Notes under the pieces: model-generated
The model's input: only the letters and a program-made list of their open reading frames with translations
Told to the model about the DNA's origin: nothing
Database searches by the model: none
Origin: Verrucomicrobiia bacterium
GTDB taxonomy: Bacteria; Verrucomicrobiota; Verrucomicrobiia; Opitutales; Opitutaceae
NCBI GenBank assembly: GCA_011525695.1
Contig: WYBX01000037.1
Coordinates: 1-41,362 of the forward strand
Direction of reading: 5' to 3'
Length of the DNA: 41,362 nucleotides
Position numbers and translations under genes: made by a program
Shown here: one piece after another, positions 33,278-39,785 of the stretch
Numbering within the stretch: the first letter of the stretch is position 1
Layout of the letters: every line of letters starts with the position of its first letter

Positions 33278-33508
33278 GGCCGTGATCCGTCACGGCCATC
33301 GTGATGGATGAGCTGCGCAGGATGAATTTCCCATCGGGTTTATGGACGCCACGGAGGGCGTCCCTCCAGGTACGTGATCTGTTTGGGGAGCGAGATTCTG
33401 GATCGGACTTGGATTCATGGAGGGCCGTGCTCCGTCACGGCCATGAAGACGGATCCGCTGCGCAGAATGAAACTTGTATCGGGTTTGTGGACGCCACGGA
33501 GGGCGTCC
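33278..33508. repeat. Family A tandem array: composite units 4 and 5
   Basis: Unit 4: GGCCGTG-ATCCGT-CACGGCC (33278-33297), 46-bp spacer, GGACGCC-ACGGAG-GGCGTCC (33344-33363). A 59-bp linker follows (CTCCAGGTACGTGATCTG... to ...GGATTCATGGAG). Unit 5: GGCCGTG-CTCCGT-CACGGCC (33423-33442), 46-bp spacer, GGACGCC-ACGGAG-GGCGTCC (33489-33508). The same 59-bp linker then repeats (33509-33567) before a family C palindrome. The repeat period is 145 bp. No gene is seen in 33217-33631. Confidence 0.92.
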
Positions 33509-33566
33509 CTCCATGTACGTGATCTGTTTGGGGAATGAGATCCTGGATCGGACTTGGATTCATGGA

Positions 33567-33592
33567 GCGCAGGGCGAGGCTGCGCCCCTACG
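33567..33592 (-). repeat. Family C palindrome, copy 3
   Basis: GCGCAG (33567-33572) pairs with CTGCGC (33580-33585), loop GGCGAGG, followed by CCCTACG. It sits exactly where the 145-bp family A array would place its next hairpin. Confidence 0.65.
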
Positions 33593-33631
33593 GCGGCGTG
33601 ATTCGATAGCGGCAGGGCCGCGGGATCCGGC

Positions 33632-35014
33632 CTAGAGCGGCCGGATCGCGATCTCCCTGAACTCGACCGGATCGCTGTGGCCCGCGAAGCCGAAGAAACC
33701 CCGCGTGCGATCCCGACCGGGATGCGCCCTGCCTCCCATCACCGTGGCCAGATCCACGGCGGACACGTCCGCATCGAGGATCACCGTGCCGTTGAGCTCC
33801 ACCTTGATCCGGGAACCCTCGACCGTGACTTCCTGGAAATTCCAGGTGCCGATGGGACGCAGGTAGCCGCGGGCCGCCGCGACCATGCCGTAGACGGAAC
33901 CATGATACTGGCGGGGATCGATGTGCTTATCCGGCGGCAGCTGTTTCACGGTGTTGTAGTTTTCGTCGAGGATTTGGAGCTCCGTCATTCCATCGTAGGC
34001 GGCGTTCCCGGTTCCCGGATACCGGATGGCGAGCCCGTTGTTGCCGCCAGGCGGGAGCTTGAAATGCAGCCGGGCCTGGAAGTCGCCCAGTTCGCGATCC
34101 CAATACAGGACGCCGCCCTTGCCCTGCTGCCAGACGAGGATGCCATTGCGGATGGCGACCGAGTCGACGCCGCCGGCCCAGCCGGAGAGATCGCGGCCGT
34201 TGAAGATCCGCTGGAAGTCGTCCGCACCGCGGCTGGCGAGGAGCCGGGTGGCCTCGTCGGGGCTGATCTCACGGAGGAAGATGTTGCGCCAGCGGATTTC
34301 GCCCCCGTGGGTCTGCAACTGGATCGGTCCGCGCGGCGGCACGGGCCGGCGGCCGGCCGCCGGCAGCTTCTGATCGTAGTAGTTCTCGAAGATCGCGTGA
34401 TCTACGACGAGCTGCCGGTTCAGCCACACGCTCACCCGGCTGCCGACCATCACCACGCGGACGTGATTCCACTCGCCGAACGGCCGATCGGCGACCACGA
34501 GCGGGTCGCGACCCGGGGAGCCGGGGGTATTGTTGAAAAGACCGCCGGATCCGAGCCGTGGACGGCGATCGGGTCGCTTCGGGTCGTCGGGCTGGTTGAT
34601 GTCCCAGATCTGCACCTGGGGTGCGCCGCGCAGATAGATCCCGGAATCCGCCCCCGCGACAGTCCGGTACTCGAGCTGCAGTTCGAAATCGCCGAAATCC
34701 TTTTCGGTGGTCGCGTAGGCGCCGAATCCATCGTTGACGAGGGTGCCCTTCTCGACGTGCCAGTGGGGCTTGCCCGTCTTCGGGTTGGGCTCATGCATGG
34801 AGGCCGTCCATTTCGCAATCTGGGCGGCACGGTCGGCAGCGTTCATGTCGAGCAGCCGACGGTGATCAAAGGTGTCGCCGCCGCGCCAGCCGGTCAGGTC
34901 GCGGCCATTGAAGAGCGTGGCGAATCCGGTGGGCGGCTGGGTTGCGGCGGGCAGGAGCGCGGCCGTGAGGCCGCTGAGGGCGAGCAGGGTCTTGATGAGG
35001 CGAGGCGGGTGCAT
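33632..35014 (-). CDS. Secreted protein with two DUF1080 (3-keto-disaccharide hydrolase/LamG-like) domains
   Basis: This 460-residue protein has a signal peptide of about 25 residues (IKTLLALSGLTAALLPAA). Domain 1 (about 30-230) has FATLFNGRDLTGWRGG, WHVEKGTLVNDG, DFELQLEYRTVAGADSGIYLRG and EWNHVRVVMVGSRVSVWLNRQLV. Domain 2 (about 240-458) repeats the pattern: FQRIFNGRDLSGWAGG, RNGILVWQQ, GDFQARLHFKLPPGGNNGLAIRY and WNFQEVTVEGSRIKVELNGTVI. Single-domain DUF1080 proteins are beta-sandwiches, some shown to hydrolyse 3-keto-glycosides. Two copies in one chain suggest a catalytic plus binding arrangement or two sites. The gene sits next to GH27 and upstream of PL10, in keeping with sugar degradation. 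The ATG at 35012-35014 starts the signal peptide. Confidence 0.88.
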   Translation of the reverse strand: MHPPRLIKTLLALSGLTAALLPAATQPPTGFATLFNGRDLTGWRGGDTFDHRRLLDMNAADRAAQIAKWTASMHEPNPKTGKPHWHVEKGTLVNDGFGAYATTEKDFGDFELQLEYRTVAGADSGIYLRGAPQVQIWDINQPDDPKRPDRRPRLGSGGLFNNTPGSPGRDPLVVADRPFGEWNHVRVVMVGSRVSVWLNRQLVVDHAIFENYYDQKLPAAGRRPVPPRGPIQLQTHGGEIRWRNIFLREISPDEATRLLASRGADDFQRIFNGRDLSGWAGGVDSVAIRNGILVWQQGKGGVLYWDRELGDFQARLHFKLPPGGNNGLAIRYPGTGNAAYDGMTELQILDENYNTVKQLPPDKHIDPRQYHGSVYGMVAAARGYLRPIGTWNFQEVTVEGSRIKVELNGTVILDADVSAVDLATVMGGRAHPGRDRTRGFFGFAGHSDPVEFREIAIRPL

Positions 35015-35218
35015 GCGCAGGATTGGTGCACAGACTTCTGGACGGCGGACAATAAATTGCACGCTGGAACGACGGTTTGGTCCATCCGCTCGCGGGGCAA
35101 AGCCGGAACCGTTGCAGCCAAGCGACTCGAGCGCCCGCCCGAAATCCAGAGGACTGGCGGGCAGCCTGCCGGTCGATTTGGGGTGCAAACGGCCGGGGGC
35201 TGTGCATCCAAGCCGGGC

Positions 35219-36109
35219 ATGACGAATGCAACGAGGAGAATCCGGATGGTGGGTGTCGCCCTGGCCGGCATGGTCGTGGCGCTGGCTGCCGAACCGGCGG
35301 CGCCCGGTTTCGTGCTGCTCGACACGATCACTGCTTCCTACAGCGCGACCGCGCGGACTGATCTGCGCGGCGATGTCGGCGGGCTTTCGGTCTGGCGGGC
35401 CGAGTTGGAGGCTGGTGGCCGCACGCCGCTGGGGGGTGCGGGCGTGCTCATTCATGGCATCGCCCTGGCCCGGACCGATCTCGACCGGCCAGCGGCCAGC
35501 CTTCTGCCGGAGCGGTTGCAGGAAGTCTCGCTGCGGCTTGGCTGGATGCACCAGCCGGGTCCGCGCTGGCGGTTCAACGCCATGCTCCGGCCGGGATTTT
35601 TTGGCGATGGCGGTTCCGTGGGTGGCGCGACGTTCAATGCCCCCTTCCTTGGGCTTGCTTCCATTGCCTCATCGAGGGAGCTGATCTGGAGTTTCGGACT
35701 GATCGCCAATGCGTTCGGGGACAATCCGGTGCTGCCGGTCGCAGGTGTGCGCTGGGAATTTGCGCCGTCATGGCGGTTCGATCTGGGGTATCCGCGGGCC
35801 GGAGTCGCATGGGAATTGAGCCCCGCCGTGTCGTTGACCGCCGGGGCGACGTTCCAGGGTGGAGCGTATCGATTGTCGCGCCGGCCCGCGGGCGCACCCT
35901 TGGGTGCGACGTGGCTCGATGGCGCCAAACTGGATTATCGCGAGATCCGGCTGGGGATCGGCGGCTCATTTGCGCTGGCAGGCACCCTGCGGCTGACGCT
36001 CGATGCAGGCGTGGCGGTGGACCAGCGGTTCGATTTTCACCGGCGGGGGATCGAATTTCGGGGTGACGACGCGGGGTTCGGAGCGGTGGCGCTGAGCGGA
36101 CGATTCTGA
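35219..36109 (+). CDS. DUF6268-like outer-membrane beta-barrel protein
   Basis: The 296-residue protein has a signal peptide (MVGVALAGMVVALAAEPA). The rest consists of amphipathic strands: VSLRLGWMHQPGPRWRFNAMLRPGFFGDGG, WSFGLIANAFGDNPVLPVAGVRWEFAPSWRFDLGYPRAGVAWELSP, and LDYREIRLGIGGSFALAGTLRLTLDAGVAV. It ends in an aromatic residue (SGRF), as outer-membrane barrels do. This resembles DUF6268 proteins. The function is unknown; a pore or surface receptor near the GH27/DUF1080 genes is plausible. The ATG at 35219 is chosen; the frame is open far upstream but lies opposite the DUF1080 gene. Confidence 0.7.
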   Translation: MTNATRRIRMVGVALAGMVVALAAEPAAPGFVLLDTITASYSATARTDLRGDVGGLSVWRAELEAGGRTPLGGAGVLIHGIALARTDLDRPAASLLPERLQEVSLRLGWMHQPGPRWRFNAMLRPGFFGDGGSVGGATFNAPFLGLASIASSRELIWSFGLIANAFGDNPVLPVAGVRWEFAPSWRFDLGYPRAGVAWELSPAVSLTAGATFQGGAYRLSRRPAGAPLGATWLDGAKLDYREIRLGIGGSFALAGTLRLTLDAGVAVDQRFDFHRRGIEFRGDDAGFGAVALSGRF

Positions 36110-36125
36110 AGCTTCCGGAACTGCA

Positions 36126-36548
36126 TCAGAGCCGGTCACCGAAACGGATCCGCCGGGTGGCGCGCTTCTTTTTCGGGGAGGGCATGACGCCGATCCGCGG
36201 GTCGCGGGCGCGGACCAGTTGGACGAGCCGGCGGGCATCGCGTTCGAACGTTTCCGCGTCCTCGGGCAGGTAGAGCCATTTTCCGAGCACCGGATGGGGT
36301 GCCAGTGACGGAATCTCCGCCCGCAGGCTGGCCTGGTGCTCGTGGAACGTGCAGACGAGCACGCCCTGCCAAGGTTCGCCCTGCGTGGACAGGAAAAGCT
36401 GATGCCGTCCGTCGAGCATGAGGGTGCGGCCGCCGAACCACGCTTTCAGCACGAACGTCGGCTCGTCGAGCAGCGGCTCGGCCAGCCACTGGAGCGGATG
36501 CTCGCGCTTGATCCCGCGCGGCCGGAGCGGGTCGTCCGAGGATTTCAT
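36126..36548 (-). CDS. Small cytoplasmic protein, TfoX-like at best
   Basis: The 140-residue protein has no signal or membrane segment. The segment PTFVLKAWFGGRTLMLDGRHQLFLSTQ resembles the 'MFGG..ly.dg..f.l' start of TfoX-N/MmcQ-type domains, and it ends in a basic tail (SPKKKRATRRIRFGDRL). I do not recognise a specific function. Convergent with the DUF6268-like gene, 16 bp apart. Start ATG at 36546-36548; the frame continues further upstream but over unrelated DNA. Confidence 0.6.
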   Translation of the reverse strand: MKSSDDPLRPRGIKREHPLQWLAEPLLDEPTFVLKAWFGGRTLMLDGRHQLFLSTQGEPWQGVLVCTFHEHQASLRAEIPSLAPHPVLGKWLYLPEDAETFERDARRLVQLVRARDPRIGVMPSPKKKRATRRIRFGDRL

Positions 36549-36625
36549 GGTTGGCCCATTATCCCCGGAAGACTCGTTTTCGGAACAGGATTCTTCGGAA
36601 CACATGCGGACATGCCCGCTACCCG

Positions 36626-37186
36626 CTACGGGACGGCCCGCCGGTAGTGCAGGGCGACCGCGCCGTTCCGAAACGGGTTGGCCGAGATCAATTCGAGCCG
36701 GCGCGTGCCGGGCAGCCCGCTCTGGTAGAGGGTGGGGCCGTGGCCGGCGATCCGGGGATGGACGACGGCCATGTATTCGTCGATCAGATCCAGCCGGTCC
36801 AGTTCCACCGCGAGCTTGCCGCTCCCGAGCAGGACGCCGGCCGGGGTGGCGTCCTTGAGCCGCTGCACGCCGGTGCGCAGGTCGCCGGCGAGGTGATGGC
36901 TGTTGGTCCACGGGAAGTCCGTGCGCGTGGCCGAAACCACGTACTTCGGCTTGGTCTCCAGCTTGACCGCCCACTCGCGGATCGCCGGCGGCGACTCCAC
37001 TTCACCGCGGGCGACCATTGGCCAGTAGCTCTCCATCATCTCGTAGGTGACCCGGCCCCACAGCATAGCCCCGGCATCGTCCATGAGCCGGGTGAAGAAG
37101 GCGTGGGTCTCGTCGTCGGCGATCCCCTCCCGGTGGTCGACGCAGCCGTCCAGGGTGACGTTGATGCTGAAGGTCAGGAGCCCCAT
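36626..37186 (-). CDS. Dihydrofolate reductase family protein (RibD C-terminal-like)
   Basis: The 186-residue protein has TFSINVTLDGCVDHREG, AMLWGRVTYEMMESYWP, KYVVSATRTDF, AGVLLGSGKLAVELDRLDLIDEYMAVVHPRIAGHGPTLY and LELISANPFRNGAVALHY. This is the YyaP/YwjB group of DHFR-fold reductases, not a true FolA. It likely binds NADPH, but the substrate is unknown. Start ATG at 37184-37186, immediately before a family B repeat (10 bp). Confidence 0.85.
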   Translation of the reverse strand: MGLLTFSINVTLDGCVDHREGIADDETHAFFTRLMDDAGAMLWGRVTYEMMESYWPMVARGEVESPPAIREWAVKLETKPKYVVSATRTDFPWTNSHHLAGDLRTGVQRLKDATPAGVLLGSGKLAVELDRLDLIDEYMAVVHPRIAGHGPTLYQSGLPGTRRLELISANPFRNGAVALHYRRAVP

Positions 37187-37196
37187 GCCACGAATC

Positions 37197-37283
37197 TAGC
37201 AACCCGTCGGACCTGCAGTCGAGCGCAGCAGGCATTCATGCCGGTTTTCCGGCAACTTGGCGGGCGTTGCCGACGGGCTGCTA
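37197..37283. repeat. Family B element B3, complete
   Basis: TAGCAACCCGTCGG (37197-37210) is inverted as CCGACGGGCTGCTA (37270-37283), one mismatch. Total 87 bp. The outermost CTA at the right end is, on the minus strand, the stop codon of the following small gene. Confidence 0.8.
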
Positions 37284-37637
37284 TACTCGACGCCATAAGT
37301 CCTGACCGGATCCTCGTAGGGGGCGCAGACTTGCTGCGCCGTTCAGCGCGACCCGAAACCGGCGATTTTCGGCTTCACCCTCCAGGCGGATGACCGGACG
37401 GATCCGGATGCGTCCCGAGAAATAGATTTCGCCGCTGCCGTGCCGCAGCATGGCGTGCACCCGGCCCTCGTTGATCCAGCCGAGCACCTGTTCCCGGGTG
37501 AGGCGGGCGTGCGGATAACCTTCGATGATCGCCCGCGTCAACGCGTCCTTCTGGGCCTCGGGCATCAGTGCCGGGATGCGGATCAGCCGTGCCTCCACGC
37601 GCACTGGCTGCCCATTCGCGTCGCCCCGCAAACTCAA
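37281..37637 (-). CDS. Small unknown protein whose 3' end is repeat-derived
   Basis: This is a 118-codon frame starting with TTG; a later start at the LMPEAQ Met (codon 25) is possible. The central part (IPALMPEAQKDALTRAIIEGYPHARLTREQVLGWINEGRVHAMLRHGSGEIYFSGRI) looks like a real coding sequence. The last 25 or so codons run through a family C palindrome and end in the first bases of family B element B3. The native C-terminus was therefore probably lost. It follows a PIN-domain remnant by 6 bp on the same strand. I do not recognise a family. Confidence 0.4.
   Translation of the reverse strand: MSLRGDANGQPVRVEARLIRIPALMPEAQKDALTRAIIEGYPHARLTREQVLGWINEGRVHAMLRHGSGEIYFSGRIRIRPVIRLEGEAENRRFRVALNGAASLRPLRGSGQDLWRRV
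37316..37341 (+). repeat. Family C palindrome, copy 4
   Basis: GGCGCAG (37322-37328) pairs perfectly with CTGCGCC (37334-37340) around ACTTG, preceded by GTAGG. It lies 32 bp from the right end of family B element B3. Confidence 0.65.
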
Positions 37638-37643
37638 CCGACC

Positions 37644-37790
37644 TCACGGGACGCGCAGCGGCAGCGGCTGTTTTCCAAAGCGCCGATAAATGCGGAAATC
37701 GTCGGCATCCGTCGTCACCACCGTGTGCTTGCGGTGCAGCTCCGAGAGCTGGATCAGGCACGCGTCGGCGTGGTCCATTCGTTCACCGTC
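37644..37790 (-). pseudogene. C-terminal remnant of a PIN-domain toxin
   Basis: The frame ending at 37644 reads MDHADACLIQLSELHRKH then TVVTTDADDFRIYRRFGKQPLP. This is the last 45 residues of a VapC-like PIN ribonuclease: the D-A-C motif with the third acidic residue, then TTDADDFRIYR with the fourth. The first two-thirds, including the first catalytic Asp, is missing. Upstream of the remnant is the 3' end of the pectate lyase gene, so a deletion or insertion joined the two. No antitoxin gene remains before it. Confidence 0.65.
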
Positions 37791-38976
37791 GCGGGGCCAG
37801 ACCGTGTCGCTTCCGCCAGGCGGGGTACTCCTCATCGAGGAGCGGGCGCGGCCACTGCCCGTACCACTCGTAGCCGGTGCGCCGCTCGACGGTGAGCTCC
37901 GAAATGGCGTAGCGCACCGTGTCGTCATCGCTGGCGAAGACCGGACGGTTGGTGCCGATCTCATAGAAACGCGCCCACAGCGGTGGGGCAGCGGGATCGC
38001 GCACGAGCGTCCTCTCGTGGCGGCTGTCCCCGTAGCTCACCCGCTGGCCGTCGCGGCCGCGCACCTGGATTGGGCGGGGATCGACGACCTCGCAGAAGCC
38101 GACGATCCTGACCCGGTCAAACCACGCCATCGTGCCGCGCACCGCATCTTTCACCCGCAGGTCGGGGTCCTCCAGGCTCATCAGGAAGCGCGCGATCTCG
38201 ACGCTCTCGCGCGACGCGAGCGCCACGGGCTCGAAGCGCCGACCCCAGCGCGGCTCCAGCGTCTGCTCGTCGTACTGCGCCGCCCACGCCGAGGGCGTGC
38301 CTCCGTCCCGGAGCTGGAGGCGGATGATGAGATCCACCGCGCGCTCCACGGCCTGCCGTGCGCGGGCGCGGCGGCCGGGGTCGACGAGTTCGAAGGGCGG
38401 CGCCGCGCGCTCCGCGTCGCGCAGCACTTCCAGCGCGCCCACTATGGCGCCGTCGTTGAAGGTGATGAACGCGGAGAGCCCGCGCGGATTGTGGGCGGAG
38501 TTGCGGTCGTTGTGGTCTGTGTGGTTGGGATGGAACTGCGGCCAGCCGCCGTTCGGGTACTGGGCGGCGAGCAGAAAGTCGATGCCGCGGAGCACACCCT
38601 GGGCGAAGCGTTCCGCCCCGGTGGCGTGCGCGACGTGCGCGAGGTAGCGAATCTGCTTGTGCGTGGCGCCGTTGTCCAGGGTGGTGTCGTCGCGGCGCTT
38701 CTCGGCGAGCACGCGCTCTCGGACTTTGCCGGAAAGGTCGGCAGTCATCTCCTTCCCCTTGGGCCAGCCGCCGTTGGAGCGTTGGTAGAGGAGCACGCTG
38801 TCGGCGATCCGCGCCGCCTCGGCGCTCGCGTACCACTCCGGCGGCTGGGCGAGATAGTTTCCGTCGTACGACGAATCCCAGACGACGGACGCCGCTGCTG
38901 GCGCGACCGCGGGGCCGGTCGCAAGGGAGAGAACGGCGATTAATCCGGCGAATTTCGGCGGCAGTTTTTGCGCCAT
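37783..38976 (-). CDS. pelA: Pectate lyase, PL10 family
   Basis: The 397-residue secreted enzyme cleaves polygalacturonate by beta-elimination. A signal peptide of about 29 residues (FAGLIAVLSLATGPAVAPAAA) is followed by the (alpha/alpha) PL10 fold: LLYQRSNGGWPKGKEM, TLDNGATHKQIRYLAHVA, FLLAAQYPNGGWPQFHP, ITFNDGAIVGALEVL, LQLRDGGTPSAWAAQYDEQTLEPRWGRRFEPVALASRESVEIARFLM and RFYEIGTNRPVFASDDDTVRYAISELTVERRTGYEWYG. The NGGWPQF pair and the RFYEIGT block are family hallmarks. Length normal. The 3' end abuts the PIN remnant, whose first codons it overlaps. Confidence 0.93.
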   Translation of the reverse strand: MAQKLPPKFAGLIAVLSLATGPAVAPAAASVVWDSSYDGNYLAQPPEWYASAEAARIADSVLLYQRSNGGWPKGKEMTADLSGKVRERVLAEKRRDDTTLDNGATHKQIRYLAHVAHATGAERFAQGVLRGIDFLLAAQYPNGGWPQFHPNHTDHNDRNSAHNPRGLSAFITFNDGAIVGALEVLRDAERAAPPFELVDPGRRARARQAVERAVDLIIRLQLRDGGTPSAWAAQYDEQTLEPRWGRRFEPVALASRESVEIARFLMSLEDPDLRVKDAVRGTMAWFDRVRIVGFCEVVDPRPIQVRGRDGQRVSYGDSRHERTLVRDPAAPPLWARFYEIGTNRPVFASDDDTVRYAISELTVERRTGYEWYGQWPRPLLDEEYPAWRKRHGLAPRR

Positions 38977-38992
38977 GGCTCAATCCCAGCAC

Positions 38993-39331
38993 TCACGACA
39001 TCCGGGTCAAGCAGCCGATCGGAAACCGAATGGCGGGACACCGGATTTCTCGCGCAACAATCCGCTGGATGATGGGCTGCACCCATGCGGGCAGCTGCGG
39101 TGCAAGCTCAGCCAGGTCCGCTTTTGTCTCGGTATCGAGTTGCCGCTGCAGGCGGCCGATAACCGCCGGGGTCATTCCGGAAGCCTTAAGGTGGCGGATT
39201 GCCTGGATAACCAAGCCTGCGCGCGTGTCGGCACCGAGCAGATAGCGCGGGGCCGTGCGCGAAAATCCAACACGAGTTTTCCCAAGGAAATTTTGCGCGG
39301 TGCTCCATCGGTAAGGATGACGATTTTTGCG
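38993..39331 (-). pseudogene. C-terminal remnant of a DUF6088/AbiEi-like antitoxin
   Basis: The minus-strand frame below 39331 reads GKTRVGFSRTAPRYLLGADT, then GLVIQAIRHLKASGMTPAVIG, RLQRQLDTETKADLAELAPQ and LPAWVQPIIQRIVARE. This is the second half of DUF6088 proteins, the AbiEi-like antitoxins that pair with nucleotidyltransferase toxins. Upstream codons are interrupted by a stop at 39332-39334 and do not continue the match in any frame, so the DNA-binding N-terminal part is gone. Confidence 0.6.
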
Positions 39332-39334
39332 TTA

Positions 39335-39605
39335 CAGGCATCCCTGCCTCTGCCAGTGGTACTGCGGATCGGATGCCACGAAAACTCCGACTCGAATCGC
39401 CGGGCGACTTGGCGGAGAGAGAGCGAGAACGATTACGAAGAACGAGAAAGAGAAAAGCCGTCGCGAAAATGCGAAGGTCGGAGCGGTGCCGGGGCTGAGG
39501 CGAGGCGTTTTCCGATGGCGCTGGCAAGTTCGCAGGCGATCCAGCAGCGCAATTCGGTCGTTCCCACGCGCCGTGCCATCCGGTTGGTCGAATTCGACGA
39601 AGCTC
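39335..39605. other. Non-coding, decayed stretch
   Basis: I see no convincing gene in this stretch on either strand. It contains an AT-richer, purine-rich piece (GAAGAACGAGAAAGAGAAAAG at about 39437) unlike the rest of the window, which suggests degraded foreign DNA between two toxin-antitoxin remnants. Confidence 0.5.
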
Positions 39606-39785
39606 ATGCCGCGGCTGTCTGATGCTGCGCCTCGTCCGCCCGGCGACTTCGCCAGGCTCCTGGCCACAAAGGAGCCCGTCGTCCTCGTGGGCGGACAGGC
39701 GGTCAAGCTACGGCCATTGCTGCCGATTGAACCAGCGTCGCGAGGGCGGCATTCGCAGTGCCCTCAGGCGGTTCCCGTCATTTGA
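39606..39785 (+). pseudogene. N-terminal remnant of an AbiEii-like nucleotidyltransferase
   Basis: ATG at 39606, then MPRLSDAAPRPPGDFARLLA and TKEPVVLVGGQAVKL. The VLVGGQAV motif opens the NT fold of toxin-type nucleotidyltransferases (AbiEii-like). After about 40 residues the match ends and the frame runs into the 3' end of the fic gene on the other strand, stopping at 39785. The catalytic Asp region is missing, so the protein is not functional. Confidence 0.5.

Noticed and set aside
33278..33592. Possible CRISPR array (regular repeats)
   Set aside because: The repeated parts are hairpin-spacer-hairpin and the 'spacers' are themselves conserved. There are no cas genes and the same units occur dispersed elsewhere.
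33677..35218. Long upstream extension of the DUF6268-like frame across the DUF1080 gene
   Set aside because: The extension is antisense to a conserved two-domain protein and lacks a signal peptide. The signal peptide appears only from the ATG at 35219.
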